Assembly (NCBI GenBank): GCA_004329165.1
Contig: CM014732.1
Span: forward strand, 17,807,172 to 17,871,171
Length of the DNA stretch: 64,000 bases
From: Spatholobus suberectus
Lineage: Eukaryota > Streptophyta > Magnoliopsida > Fabales > Fabaceae
Reading direction: 5' to 3'
Shown: piece by piece, positions 47,245 through 60,185 of the stretch
Position numbering within the stretch: position 1 is the stretch's first letter
How the letters are laid out: every line of letters begins with the position of its first letter
Made by a program: the position numbers and the translations under genes
The notes under the pieces: generated by a model
Told to the model about the DNA's origin: nothing
The model's input: the letters and a program-made list of their open reading frames with translations, nothing else
Database searches by the model: none

Positions 47245-47546
47245 ATATCAAACTTTTGACTACATGATTAAGAGATTATATGTTACCTATAAGGTGTAGC
47301 ATAAGCAATCAACAACTTGAACCTTTTAAGCATATGACATGAATTTGATTCTTAATTATGCGAATAGAGTAACACATATGAGGAGAGAAGTTGTCTCTTA
47401 ATGAGTACTCTACTTTTCGAGGAATTAGTCTCATGACTTCTAACTATAAGGATAGCTTGCTTTCAAGGAAAAAAAAAAAAGATTACATGTTTAACTCATA
47501 AGTTATAACATAAGTATTTTTACATTTTATTAATATTTTTATAAAT
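47245..47546. other. Flank of the Gypsy element
   Basis: No gene or recognisable repeat seen apart from the TSD copy at its start. Confidence 0.45.
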
Positions 47547-47577
47547 AACACACACACACACACACACAAACACACAC
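47547..47577. repeat. (CA)n microsatellite
   Basis: An imperfect run of ca dinucleotides with a single interruption, leading into ta and ga runs at the edge of the next inverted-repeat element. Confidence 0.9.
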
Positions 47578-49210
47578 ATATATATAGAGAGAGAGAGGCC
47601 ATATCAAGTGAGAGCATTGTATTATTGTGAAATATGAGAGGCTTAAATAATAGCCTTTAGATTAAAATAACGCTCAAGATTTAATATCTTTTAAAACTTT
47701 ATTTTGATGAGTAATATCTTTTAAAACTGAATACATGCTTATGTTCTCTTTCTCAAGCCACACGCGCATCTTTTCTCCTCCTTCTGGTTACAGTGCTCCT
47801 TGGCAAAAGACCCACGCAGAAATTATAGTTTTCATGCTCCTTATAACATCGCATTGAAGAATTCTAGCCATAGCACATCAAACGGCTTGTTCTGCGTGAC
47901 CCACTCTTTCTTTTCCTTCACCCGCACGTCTCTCTTTCTCTTTGTAAACTCTACTCTTCCTTCTTCCCTTGCTTTGTAATAATTGTTTTTGGCCTGTTCT
48001 GAGTGTGCCCTTATTGTTTCTCTGCTTCCGAAATTTCTTATTATTGCCTCCTCTTTTACTTTTTCTAAAATTTCTTATTGTAGGGTGCACGTGGTTAGTG
48101 TCCAAGATTTGTTATTACAATGAAAATGGGTATTGGGCATCAATTAATGGAGACAAAAGTCTTGGATATTCTATCAAATAAAGAAATGTCTTGGACAAAA
48201 TAGTATGATATTGATATGGTATCAGAAGCTGTTAAAGAAAATGTCAACTAATAAACTTCGATATTGTTACTGGTAGACTGGTAGTTGCTTACATGTTGTG
48301 TTCTTGATTTACGATTACTAACAGGATACTTTAAAGAAACAAAAAATAGTAATAATGATATATGTTGCAGTATTGAGTGTCTCATATCGACTTTGCTTTC
48401 TCAAATATGTTCAATCTCTTTAATTTTTTTTATCAGCAACAAAAGACTTTATTAAAAAAGTATAAGAAGTACTCTGTCTTTTATAGATAAAATTAGATAA
48501 ACATCTATTATTATGATGCAATGCTACATTTAGAAGGAACACAAAATGGGCTCGTTACTGGGTTGTCCCTGACGCAAGGGTGAGAAGACTTTTATATGGG
48601 GTTGCTATTTGCGCAATGAAGCAACGATGGGAGTATGGATGTTTGGTCCGTGTAGTTTTAGTGCCAAAGGGTTAGGGCCCTTGGGTTGAAACTGGCGAAC
48701 GTTCTCATTATTGTGGCTTAGGTCGTGATAGCACATGAATCAGGTGTTTGGAAGGGTAGTGCATCGTGCTTGCAAAAGAATGTGACTATTAGTGGGAGCT
48801 TTTTAGAAGTCAGCATATGGGGATGAATGTGAGGATACGAAAACAGGAGTTGAAAGATAGAACCATAATGTTTTATGGTTTTAGTGTGGTCACGTACATT
48901 ACTTCCTCACCATAGGAGTGAAGGAGAGGATGAGAGTGATGTCTACGTGGGTCTTTTGCCAATGAGCGCTGCAACAAGACGGAGAAGAAAAGATGGGCGT
49001 GTGGCTTGAGAAAGAGAGTGTAAGCGTGTATTCAGTTTTAAAAGATATTACTCATCAAAATAAAGTTTTAAAAGATACTTAGTTTTAATAGATAGTAAAT
49101 CATGAGCGTTATTTTAATCTAAAGGCTGTTATTTAAACCTCTCATCTCTCACAATAATATAATGCTCTCACTTGATATTGCCTCTCTCTCTCTCTCTATA
49201 TATATATAAG
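47578..49210. mobile_element. Long-TIR element (Mutator-like) with microsatellite tips
   Basis: Arms of about 230 bp (about 47578-47816 and 48951-49209) are inverted copies. They include tatcaagtgagagcatt, gcctttagattaaaataacg, tttgatgagtaatatctttt and ggcaaaagacccacg. Both tips run into (GA)n and (TA)n. The roughly 1.1 kb centre has no recognised gene. A TSD could not be identified because of the simple repeats, so the superfamily is inferred from arm length. Confidence 0.7.
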
Positions 49211-50094
49211 AAATTACATATTTTAAAATTTAAATAAAAGTATTTAAAAGATATGGAAAATTTTCAATTTATTATTATCTATTTATTGTAATTTAAAATG
49301 AAAATTTAAAATTTTTACTACTTTAATATATTTTAAGTAAATAATAAATCACGTGTATAACATTAGATAAAAACAGCCCACCAAAAAAACATTAGATAAA
49401 AACAAATTTAAACTTTTGTATTGATAAAAAAATTCTAATTTATTGATAAAAATCACAGTGAAGATAAGCAGGGTGAGAGAAAAAAAAAAACCTATTTTAG
49501 TGATTGTAAATAAAACTCACACTCAATGAAGGAAAAAAAATAAAAATAAAAATAGTGAACTAATTAAAAGAATAAAGATCATTTTCTAAGTTATATTCTT
49601 TAATGTATATAGAGAAAAAAATTTATGAATTTAATGTATATAGAGAAAATAGACATATTTTTAGTTTTATAAATAATATAATTTCTTGTTTTAATTATAT
49701 ATATATATATATTGTTAATTTAGTCATTATAAAATTATTTTTTTAAAATAATCTTTCTTTTCTTTTAATGATTACTTGTCATGTATTAGATATGTGATAT
49801 CAGTATTACTTTAAAATGATATTTAAATATGTCACACAAACTATCACTTTGAAATAACTTATCATATATTTATATATGTCATGTTATTAATAAAAAATAA
49901 TAAGAATTATTTTTAAATTTATAAAAAAAACTAATAAAATAATTTTACAAGAGTTAACAAACATATTACACCTAATTTTTTTTTATATAAAATCAAAGGT
50001 AAATATACCTTCTATTGATTTTATTGTAAAAGTTATTTTCTTCTAGTTAGTATATTTTTCACTTGTTATTTTCTTCTTAGCTTACATGGTCATA
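49211..50094. other. AT-rich intergenic DNA
   Basis: No supported feature. A 25-base tatagagaaaa-containing piece is repeated at 49597 and 49637. Confidence 0.45.
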
Positions 50095-50715
50095 ATGGCC
50101 AGACCACCCCACTTAGACCTAACTTATGTGGACCAGGGCCAAAAAAGCCTATAAAACCAAAAGGCTCATATAAAAAAGTTCATAGGACCCTGTGGGTTCG
50201 AGTTAGTGTATGGAATTTAAATTTAAAAATTTGACTCAAGACCAAACTAAAGATGTTATGGCTGAAGCCATGTTGAAGATACTATGGCCAAGGCCAAGCT
50301 GAAAATGCTCTGGCCAAGGCTGAGTTGAAGATACTTTGGTCGAGATTGAGTTGAAAATACTCTGGGCAAGGCTAACCTAAAGATACTGTAGCTGAGGTTA
50401 AGATAAAGATGCCCTAGTCGAGGCTGGCATAAAAATACTTTAACTGAGGTTGAGCTAAAGACGCCTTAACCAAGGTCGAGCTAAAAATGTCGTGGCCAAG
50501 TTGAAATTACTTGGTCAAGACTAAGTTGAAGATACTTTGACTGAGGCTGAGTAGAAGATATTCTGTCCAAGGGCGAGTTGAAAATATTTTTGTGAATAGT
50601 TGAAAAAATATTTTTAAAATAGTCATAACTTGTGGTTGTGTGGGTTGGGGGCTTTTTAGGCCACATCATTAAGTGGACTAAAAAAGTTAGGGCCATTATA
50701 GTGGTTTGGCCTAGG
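50095..50715. mobile_element. Possible TIR element carrying a minisatellite
   Basis: Inverted segments flank the minisatellite: the left has cataatggccagaccacc and acctaacttatgtgga, the right has gttagggccattatagtggtttggccta. No TSD was fixed, so the class is unsure; it is non-coding. Confidence 0.45.
50253..50590 (+). repeat. 26 bp minisatellite, about 13 units
   Basis: Units of about 25-27 bases follow the pattern gatactttggccgaggct plus gagttgaa, repeated head to tail with roughly 20-30% divergence between units. Confidence 0.85.
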
Positions 50716-53391
50716 ACTTAAGGCCAAAATAACACCTTTACATTTTATGTGGAGATAATTGATATATTTAATTTTCTATTAGTGACTTTAGAATAAGAAA
50801 AAAATTATTACAAAATTATAATATGAATTGGTGAAATATATCATATGGACAACATTATTATATATTTATATTTACTGAAAGAATTTAAAAAATGCTTCTT
50901 TTGTCTGAATGTTAAGAAAGTCTAACCATATACTATCGTTTGGTTTATAAGAAAAGTTAATTTAACACATCTTACCCTACGTTTCAATATAAATTTATGT
51001 TTGCGATTAATTTAAACATATATGTGAATTATATTTAATAGTTCAAAATTAAATTTATTGAAATTAATTATGCTGAAATTTAAAACCAACTGACGCTTAT
51101 GAAAAAATAACTTTTGGAGTTCATAGTCGTCATAAATTAGTTGAGATTGAACAAAATTAAAAAAATAAAGTTAATTGGTATCTTGAGGATATTAGTTAAA
51201 AAATAGAAAAAGTAAAATCATTTATTAAAATATAAAAAAATATTTTAAAATGTTTATTATGAAAGTAATTAAAATTTTTAATAAAATATATTAAATTTTC
51301 TTTATTGAACACTTTTATATCCCTCGTTAGAAAAGGTAAAACATAAAGCCAAGTGTTTACATTTTTCCCGTAAAGGATGTGATTTAAAATCAAATTTCAT
51401 ATAAAAGATTTTCACCATTTCCAGGCACTCTGAGTCCAAGTTACGATCGTTAAGCATAAGTAAAGTACTACCTCTTTATTTATTTTTTAATTTAAGGATT
51501 TTTATTGAGAAAATATTCTTTTTATTTTTTATTATAAAAAATATTCCTTCATTTTCACTTTATCACTTGTTTTAAATATTTATATAAAAAAGTGAAAATA
51601 AAAAACAAAAAAAATAATAAAAATACTGTTTTCATTATTTCTTATGTATATAAAAAATTCTTCACCTCTTTTCCTATTTTTTAATCATTTAAATAAAACT
51701 TTTTTTATCTTATTTCTATTCAATTTCAAATTTCTATATTTCTTTGTTTTTATTTCTTGTTCTTTATTTTATCCATTACTCAAATACATTCCAAATTTAA
51801 TCATGTTACCTATATTTTATTCAGAAAAAAGGTAGAATAATCATTTTACCTTGTTAAATTGTAAAATAAATTAATAAATATTTCATATATTTTAAATTTG
51901 GTTAAATTAAAAATATAAACTATATATTATTTAAAATTATAAAATAATAATTATACATAGTTATTCTATATAAAATTCAAACAATATATACTAAGGGAGA
52001 ACAATTAAAATTATATTGATTTAAAATTTAAATAATATAAACAAAATTAAGTCATTCTTAAAATAGAGTGTTCATTTAAAAGTGATTAAATTTAAAGGTA
52101 AAAATTAAACACAAATATTTACAATTATAAGATAATTAATAGACATAATTAATTTAACTTAAATAAAATAATTTAAAATTAAAATTATAAAATATAAATA
52201 ATCAACTCAAAATAATATAAATTTAAAAATATGTCTCTAATTAAATCGCTTAGTGATCAAATCCATTAATTTAATCTCCTAAATAACACATGTCATTCAG
52301 TCAAATTTTAAATTTAAACTCTTTTACATTAATTATACAAATATTTTTATAATTTGAAATATCTTTTCCTTTCTAATTTATTTTTACATTCGACTTGAAT
52401 TTATATGCTTATCTCATTATAATTTTAAATTTTTATTAAATATTTTTCTCTTTTATTTTTAAATTTTTTTAATTTAAAAATAATCATTTAATGCATGAGA
52501 TATTTATTAGTTTAATATATAGGAGTAAAAAAATTGAGATTTACAAATAAAAAAGTATATTTAAATGTTAAAAAGAAGAATAAAAATATAATTTAAGAGT
52601 ATGAGTAATTAAAATTTGAGATAGAAAATAAAATTTTAAGTTAAAAATATAATTAAAAAGTTACTGCAAAAGTTTAAACAGTTAAAATTTAAAAGATAAA
52701 GGAATTTAGAATTCTCACTAAAAAAATAAAATAATAAATAATTTCAAATATTCAAAAATAAAAAATGCTACAAAATGGTGAATTATTATTTTAAAATATA
52801 AAAATGAATTATTAAATATTAAAAACATTAATTATTAAACAATCCTCTAACATTTTAAATATTTTTACGTACGCATATAGCATTTAAACATTACTTTATA
52901 TTATAATTTATAACTATAATTAAGTGATGGGTTATGAACAGATGTGATTTAACTGTTTGTTAAATGGTTGCATCGTGGTGAGCACTGAGCAATGACATTG
53001 ATCGACACACGAATGTGCAGCTAGGTAGCGTTGTAAATTAAAATATTTATATATTGTATTATATTTATTTATAAATATAAATATGGGTCGCGTTGGATTG
53101 ACGCGGGCAGAGAATCTGAAGGGACCCAAATCTAAGTGGCAGTTTCATCCCAAATAGTCTAATAAGGTCATTCATGTTCATGCTTTGCAGCAAATATCCA
53201 AATTAATCACATTTAACGCAAATGTCAACGACACCACTAAATATCTGTCTCTTTACACTGTAGTGACTATACGCCAGCTGAATGGTGAGCCAGCCATCCT
53301 GCTCATGCACATTATCATTTCATTGTTGCGGGATTAATGAGTTAAATCATAATAACCCGTTGCTACACTACAAATGAGTTAAATCATGGAC
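50716..53391. other. Very AT-rich intergenic DNA
   Basis: Nothing supported over 2.7 kb. Composition is strongly AT with short runs and no family-like frames. A short mixed-composition segment at 52930-53290 also yielded no gene. Confidence 0.5.
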
Positions 53392-53922
53392 TTAGAGTAT
53401 CTCCAACAAAGAAATTTGTAAGAGTTTTTTATTATATTTTTAATAATATTTCACATTTTTTTATAATATCATATCATCTTTTATACTTTAAGTAACTCAT
53501 TCAATTTTTTTCTCCAATCAAGAAATTCATTAAAGTTTCTCAAAAGGACCCCATAGTATATCTAATTTTTATATTTTATTATTCATCTTAATTTCATAGT
53601 ACAATTTAATTAAATTTAATTAAATAAAAAATTATTTTAAAATTTAAAATACATAAAAAATAATGCAAATTAAACTTAATAATAACTTTTAAGATACATA
53701 AAAAATATAAAATAATATATTGTTAAAAAAATGACGTATAATTCTATTATCCCAAAGCAACACTGTATGCTATATAACAAATGGTATAATGTTAAAAAGT
53801 GTTTTATAATGTTAAAATTAGTATTCTCGAAGATAAAAATGTTTAAAACACTGCAATGAAAGTAACGTGAAAGAAAACACTGCAATAACGTTAAAAATGA
53901 AAAAAATCGGCCCCGTAACTAA

Positions 53923-54945
53923 GGCCCCGTTGGGGTGATGCGAGTTTTTGGTTTTTGGTTTTCAAATGCAATTTTCGAAACAAAACGCGTTTGGCTAAAA
54001 TGGAGCTGAAATGGTTTTAACTCAATTTCAAAACACTTTTACATTCATTTTCAAAACCAAGAAAAAAGGATTTGTGAATTTGGTTTTTGGTTTTTAAAAA
54101 TAAATACACATCATTATATTTGACAATAACATTTCTTGCCACCATAACCACCGCCATTGTCACCACCACTACTACTGCCGTCATCTCCACAGCCACCGTC
54201 ACCGTCACCACCACCACGACCACCGGCACCACCACCACCATCATCACTGCTGCCATCTCCACAGCCACCGTCACCGTCACCGTCACCACCACCACCACCA
54301 CCACCACAACGACCACCAGCACCACTACCACCATCATCGCTGCCGCCATCTCCGCAGCCACCGTCACCGTCACCACCACCACCACCACCGCTACACCACC
54401 ACCACCACCACTGGCACCACCACCACCATCATCGCTGCCACAACTACCACGACCACCGGCATCACCGCCACCATCACCGCTGCCACAACTACCATCCATC
54501 ATTGCTGCCACAATTACCACGATCACCAACATCACCTCCACCACTACAAGCTTCATTACCACTACCATCGTCACCGCCATCGCCACGACCACGATCACGA
54601 CCACCAGCGCTGCTGTCACCACCACTGACTTGCCACCACCATCACCATTGCCACCGCCACGATCACCACCGGTACTGCCACAACCACTGTGTCAACACCG
54701 TCATAACCGTCACTGTCAACTTTACCACCGCCACCACCATCATTGTTGTCGTCACCACTACCATTATCATCACTACACAAACATATTCTTAAACTAATTT
54801 TAACAGAATAAGAAATTTTAAAGTGAGTTTATTTTGAAACCAAAAATTAGAAAAAAAAAAACTAAAAAATTTTTAAAAACTAAAAACTGGTTGTAGTTTT
54901 TGAAAATTTCAAAACTCACAACCAAAAACCACCCCAAACGGGCCC
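53923..54945. mobile_element. Inner PIF/Harbinger-type element with CCA-repeat cargo
   Basis: The ends GGCCCCGTTGGGGTG and, inverted, GGGCCCGTTTGGGGTGG are flanked by TAA (53920-53922 and 54946-54948). The subterminal regions are inverted copies rich in ggtttttggtttt. The centre is filled with a CCA/CAC/ATC triplet-repeat block, so that the element is far larger than its two arms. Confidence 0.75.
54121..54790. repeat. Degenerate CCA/CAC/ACC triplet array
   Basis: About 670 bases are built of degenerate accaccacc, gccgtcacc and atcaccgcc triplets. All three plus frames and a minus frame stay open for long stretches (Thr/Ile-, Pro/Ser- and His-rich readings, or Val/Met on the minus strand), which is a consequence of the repeat. 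Higher-order blocks, such as ccgtcaccgtcaccaccacc at 54196, 54265 and 54361, show later duplication. Confidence 0.9.
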
Positions 54946-55348
54946 TAAAATAATAATAAAATTAACATTTCATTCTACTATAGTTTTATACTATTATTAT
55001 TATGTAACATGGCCCACGTTTAAGAAGAGAACTGGCTGCTAAGAAAGAGAAGCAACCCTATTCTTAAATGGGTCCCACACAATTTTCCTCTAATGCAGCA
55101 AATTTTCAAATTAAGTTTTTATATTGTTTATCTCAGATGAGCAATCCCCATTGGAGATGCTCTTAAAGGGAGTAGGCATATACCTAATAGATTAAATTTT
55201 TAGACTACATTATATATCCTCCTATACTTAAGTCATAACAAAGACATGAGTTATATTAAAACAAATAACATATAAAGAAAATAACATATTTAATTATTTT
55301 TTAAGTGTTGATTAAAATGATTAAGAAGCTAAAAATCTTATTGGATTA

Positions 55349-55671
55349 GGGGGCTATTTGGATAAGCTTATTTAGAAGAGTTTACAGGAGAAGAGCTTAT
55401 AAGAGAAAAGTTTATTTAAAAGCTCTATTGTGAAAAGTTCCTTTTAGATAAGCTAATTTGATATTTCGATGATATATACTTAACTTCTCTATAAGTTCTA
55501 TAACTAACAGAAACCTTTGAAATTTAATTTCTCTATAAGCTCTTCCAAGAGTTTTTGGAAAAGTCAAAAGCAAATAAATGTTATGCATTCAAACACCACT
55601 TTTAGCTAATAAAAAATTGATGCTAGTAGATAAGCTCCCATAAGTTCTTCTAGCTTGTATCCAAACAAACC
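55349..55671. mobile_element. PIF/Harbinger-type MITE, 323 bp
   Basis: The ends GGGGGCTATTTGGATAAGC and, inverted, GGTTTGTTTGGATACAAGC are flanked by TTA (55346-55348 and 55672-55674). The arms share aagctcttataagagaa-like tracts. It is non-coding. Confidence 0.8.
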
Positions 55672-55771
55672 TTAGGTAACTAATTAAAGAAGAAAAGTTC
55701 ATTTCATATGATATAGAAGCTCATAAAATACATGTTATAAAATGAAAATGATACACATAGTTAATAAAATA

Positions 55772-56255
55772 GGCTTAAATATGTTTTGAGTCCCTATAAA
55801 ATGATGCAAATTTTGATTTTAGTCCTTGAAAAAAAATTTCTTTGGTTTTCATCCCTCAAATTTTTGAAATCATTGTTTTTGGTCCTATTATTATATGACA
55901 CTTGTGAACTGCTCATATGTTCAACGAAAGTCAAGTGATCATCCCAGGTAATACACCCACTAATATGTGGAGTACCATTTCAGCATATGACACCTTTAAA
56001 AAAAATTTCTAGATCCCTAAAATAAATATTATTTATTTACCTTAAAATACATATTAGGGACAAAAAATAATAATTTCAAATTTTGGAGAGATAAAAATCA
56101 AAGAAAAATATTTTATAAGGACCAAAATTTGCTCATTTTATAAGGACCAAAAATAGTGATTTTAAATTTTATAGGGATGAAAAATAAATAAATTTTTTTA
56201 CAAGGACTAAAATCAAACTTACGTATTTTATAGGAACCAAAAACATATTTAAACC
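55772..56255. mobile_element. Mutator-like MITE
   Basis: The ends GGCTTAAATATGTTTTGAG and CCAAAAACATATTTAAACC are inverted copies. A perfect 10 bp TSD, taataaaata, flanks it (55762-55771 and 56256-56265). The arms keep tttagtcctt/aaggactaaaa motifs in matching order. Confidence 0.88.
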
Positions 56256-56265
56256 TAATAAAATA

Positions 56266-56783
56266 TATGCAATAAAATGAAATAAGTATTCAATGAATGT
56301 CTAGTCCTTTGTATAAAGTCTAAGACATGCATCAATCATAAGTTATAATTTGTAGCTTCTACGCCATTTTTGTTGATTTGGTGCAATTTTGTTAGAGAAT
56401 GAACATACATAATGTCAAACCAACTGCATGTTCAATGAGTCATAGTGATTTAACTAAAATTAGATAGAAGACTTATTAAGGAATTTGAGTCTTTTTAAAT
56501 AAGGATCCAAAGAATATATATTGATTAAGAAATATTAAATACACTTTATTAAAAAATTTCTATGACTTAAAAAATATGTATTAAATGAGTTTTGTATTTT
56601 TGATATAATTTCTTTAGCGATAAAACTTTTTGACCTTTTATTTCCTTAACTAGTGACATTAAGACACTTGTTAACTTTTGTCAACTAAAAATTTGGGTTA
56701 GAATATGTTACTAGTATTTTTCATTATTATTATTTTGAAAAACATTAATAGCGCTCTTTATTATTAATTAAAAAGTCAAATGT
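56266..56783. other. AT-rich spacer
   Basis: Nothing recognised. Confidence 0.45.
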
Positions 56784-56970
56784 ACCAACATTATGCTGGT
56801 TTGAATAAAATTAGGCTTATATTTCTTAAGCAAGATTTTGGGTTTGAATCCTATGGATGAAAAAAAACGTCATTGAAATGAGAGACCCACTAAATGTGGT
56901 CAGCTAGGCTTCCCAACGAAGATTAGTCATTGGTAAAGTCAATAAATATTTTGCACCTAACAAACAAAAT
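56784..56970 (+). mobile_element. SINE, plus orientation
   Basis: TSD gtcaaatgt at 56775-56783 and 56971-56979. A B-box-like gggtttgaatcctatgg lies near 56860. The 3' part, gaagattagtcattggtaaa, is shared with the SINEs at 10409 and 62401. Confidence 0.75.
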
Positions 56971-57179
56971 GTCAAATGTGTATAAATTAGACCACTAAAT
57001 AATTTGAATCTCACTTCTTATATAATAGATTTACATAAAATTTACTCAATGTTAAAAAAAATTGACAAATGTGTCAAGAGATCATTATTATTAGAGTAAT
57101 AAAATGTGTTTTTGGTAACTAAAGATTGGGTCAAAACTAGTCTTAGTTTTTTTTTTATCAGTCAAATATAAAGGAGAAA

Positions 57180-60100
57180 AAAAAATCAACTCTTAACTGT
57201 AATGACACCTAAAGCATTAGCTAAACATATAGTACAAAGTGGGGTTGGACAATAGTTCCACAAGACTAGTGCATCCTAAGAAGACGCATCTTGTTTAGCA
57301 AGCCAATTCGCATATGCTTTGCCCTCACGATGTGTGTGTTGAAAGGTGAGCTCCCATGCATGCATCTTTAAAGTTTCAGATTTTGTCTATTAGTATCTCA
57401 CATGGATGAAAAGAATGATTACCCTTAATATTAGATCAAGAGTCATCTTAAAGCCTAACTACAAACAAGCTTCTTGATTCCTATAATCCATGCGAGCTTG
57501 AGACCATGATAGATGGCAAAGAGCTCTACATTTAGGCTGGTGGTGTGGTTACAAGAATCTACCCATGAGCATCTCTTATGACTCCTCTGAAGCCATACAT
57601 GCCCAAGTTGACAAAAGAAGTTTCATCCTTATTTAGTTTCATAAAGTTGATTGGTAGGGATGCCAACTAACTTCAAGGACTTGTTGTTGTCTGGCTGTCA
57701 AGTTGAAACCATGGAGTATTACTTCGTGGAGCATACGAGTCTAATTAGCAGTGTACCAAGTTGAATAAGTATGATCGTTGAAAAACTTCCTCATTCCTCG
57801 CCTTCCATATAATCCAGCAAGTAATTGAAAAAGCGCTCGACTGGGGCTTGTCACATTTAATTGAAGCCATCTAAGACTATCAGATGGGAGAATTCTAGGT
57901 TTCAATGTCGAAGGCTTCATATGCACTTAGCCCCGTAGCAATCTCCAAAATGAAAAGTGTCTCTCTTAAAAAGGCTCCACACCAGTTACAAAAACAATCA
58001 AAATAAAGGGTTGTCTAACTTACCTTAATGTAAAAATGGGGTTAAACAACCTCATTCAAATTAATTGGTGAAATTAATACCTACAATCAATCGTCTTAAA
58101 ATATATCAGAAAATTACACCAATCATTTTGGATAGGATTGTTTAAACCTATTCTAATTAGGGATAAGCTAGACGAACCCTCAAAATAAACATGACAAAGA
58201 ACATGAAACATGTTAGTCAGAAGGCTCTCGTGATATGAGAGCCAAATGAAATGTTTAATGTTTTGTAGAAGTGCTAATGACCAAACCTAAATGATTTTGT
58301 CATATAATCACTAAATGATGAAGGAGCCTATATGATTGTTGTTGGCGGCGATGTAAGATAGAATTTTTCCTGAGGCGTGTAATGGCACTGTCCTAAAGGA
58401 TTTATCCGTGTGATATGCACAAGTCCCCCTGGATACAACAGGAACCTCCTAGAATGTATCTGAGGCACAGAACTAGCAAATGTCAAAAACAGGAGAACCT
58501 AGGCCCACGAGGCCCATTCTCATGCGCACAAGCCTCCTCCACTTTGCTAGTCACTTTGAGATCCATTATCACATTTTGTTATATAAACACTAGATGGAAA
58601 CCCAAACTAGGCAATGTGGGACATAAGACTTTTGAAATATCCACTACATACAACAATGACAACATTAGGCAAGGACTCATTCACAAAGATGTTTGACATC
58701 TTTGTTTTGATATCAATAGAAATGGATGTTGCAAGCAACTCCTATTGCCACTAGCCATTATGAGGGATGTCTTTGATGAGCAAGTGCAAGTCATAAATGT
58801 GAAAGTATTTGAACTAGGTTGCATAAATAGTCATTTGACAGCCACTTGTCGTACCATATTAATATATTTCCTTGGCCCACTCTAATAGTAAAACTGTCTT
58901 GAGCTGAGCAAGTGCACGCAGAATAGACAACCAAGAATACGAGCAACCCTGTTGAATACGTGCATGGACTAATCGATTCTGTGTTAAGGTATCTGTTATC
59001 AAGTAGATGAACCTATAACTGCTTCTAACTATGCATAATAGTCCAAGAGTGCTTTTGCAAGAAGAGCCACATTGGCCTCCCTTGTAGTGTGAATGCCCAT
59101 GCCACCCTTGTTTCTTAGTTTTGTTATGGATTTTTGATTAAACCAATGACAATAGGATTTTCCCCAGATAATCCTCTTAACATAAGAATCAATGCTGTCA
59201 CATATGCCTTTTGGAAGCCAATAATTCTGCATGAAATAGGTTGGTACAACTTCAATAACTGACTTAGCCAAAGTCACATGCCCAGCACAATTAAGAAGTT
59301 TACTTATCCAACCTGCCAATTTGCCTTTAATTTTGTCTAAAATGAAGGCAAAATCATTTATTTTCACTCTACCAGTTAGAAGGGGAAGCCCTATGTATTT
59401 ATCAATCTTTTAAGTATGCCGAAATGCAAGAATAGATGTAAACTTGGAAAGCTTTTACTTCGGCACATTTCTTGAAGCAAGAAAATTGGACCTCTAGATA
59501 TTCATTTTGAACCTGGAGGCCATGCAAAAAGAGTTTAGAACTTGCTGGACATGACTTTAGAAGTGGTAGTGGCCTTGGTTAACAGCAAACAATTGTTTAT
59601 ACAAAGAAAATATATGAAACCTATAATGGCCTTGAGTGCGAGATTGTCACAGGCTTTCATCAATTTTCTTGAATCAATCTAGTCAGTTTTTCCATGCATA
59701 GGACAAGTAAATAAGGTGAAATTGGATCCCTTTGTCGCAATCCTCTAGGAAAAAGAAAAATTTTCAAGTATTTCATTGTTCCATTTAAGGGATAGAATGG
59801 ATACACTTGTGCAATTCATAATTAAATTAATAATTTGTGGAGGAAAGCCTAACTCGGTAAGAGTAAGATGCAAGAATCCCCAATCAACCTAGTCATAAAC
59901 TTTTTCAAAATTAATTTTGAAGAGAAGGTAGTTTATTTTCCCCTTCTTTTTATGCATATGGTGGGCAATTTCTTATGTGTAATAAGTGCATTGTCAGATG
60001 GGTATGATTAGTATGAAGTTGCTTTGTAAAGGCCCGCCCAATAAGAGTGTCAAGATAAGGTTTGATGTGGTTAACAAGAACTTTAAAAATGATCTCAAAG

Positions 60101-60185
60101 AGTACGTTGCGCAGACTTATTGGTCTAAAATCATGCAGGCTAGTTGAATTATCAACCTTTAGTATATGTGTAAGATTTTTTTTCT
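57180..60185 (-). pseudogene. LINE (L1-like), decayed, minus strand
   Basis: From high to low coordinates the minus strand reads FRPISLRNVLFEIIFKVL (RT core, about 60100), then LGWGFLHLTL and VLNSFCMASRFKMN. A better-kept block at 59367-59029 follows (DKIKGKLAGWISKLLNCAGH, RNKGGMGIHTTREANVALLA). Next is a zinc-knuckle remnant (CFCNWCGAFLRET, about 57980), WIIWKARNEEVFQ (about 57800) and an RNase H remnant near 57480. The order is that of plant L1-like ORF2. The FADD-type catalytic motif expected near 59590 is altered, and stops and frameshifts occur throughout. The 5' part and endonuclease were not recognised. Confidence 0.85.

Larger units (their letters stand above)
53395..55162. mobile_element. 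Outer PIF/Harbinger-type element (interrupted)
   Basis: The ends GAGTATCTCCAACAAAG and, inverted, GAGCATCTCCAATGGGG are flanked by TTA at 53392-53394 and 55163-55165. After removing the nested element at 53923-54945 and its TSD it would be about 740 bp. AT-rich interior, no transposase. Confidence 0.7.

Noticed and set aside
50190..50215. gtgggttcgagttagtg as a tRNA B box
   Set aside because: No matching A box, acceptor stem or cloverleaf could be folded around it.
54017..54797. Long open frames on both strands (up to 236 codons)
   Set aside because: They follow from the CCA-type triplet array; all frames are open together and the predicted proteins are low-complexity Thr, Pro/His or Val runs.
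57180..60185. Several short minus-strand frames considered as separate genes
   Set aside because: They line up in the order of one decayed LINE ORF2 and are not independent genes.
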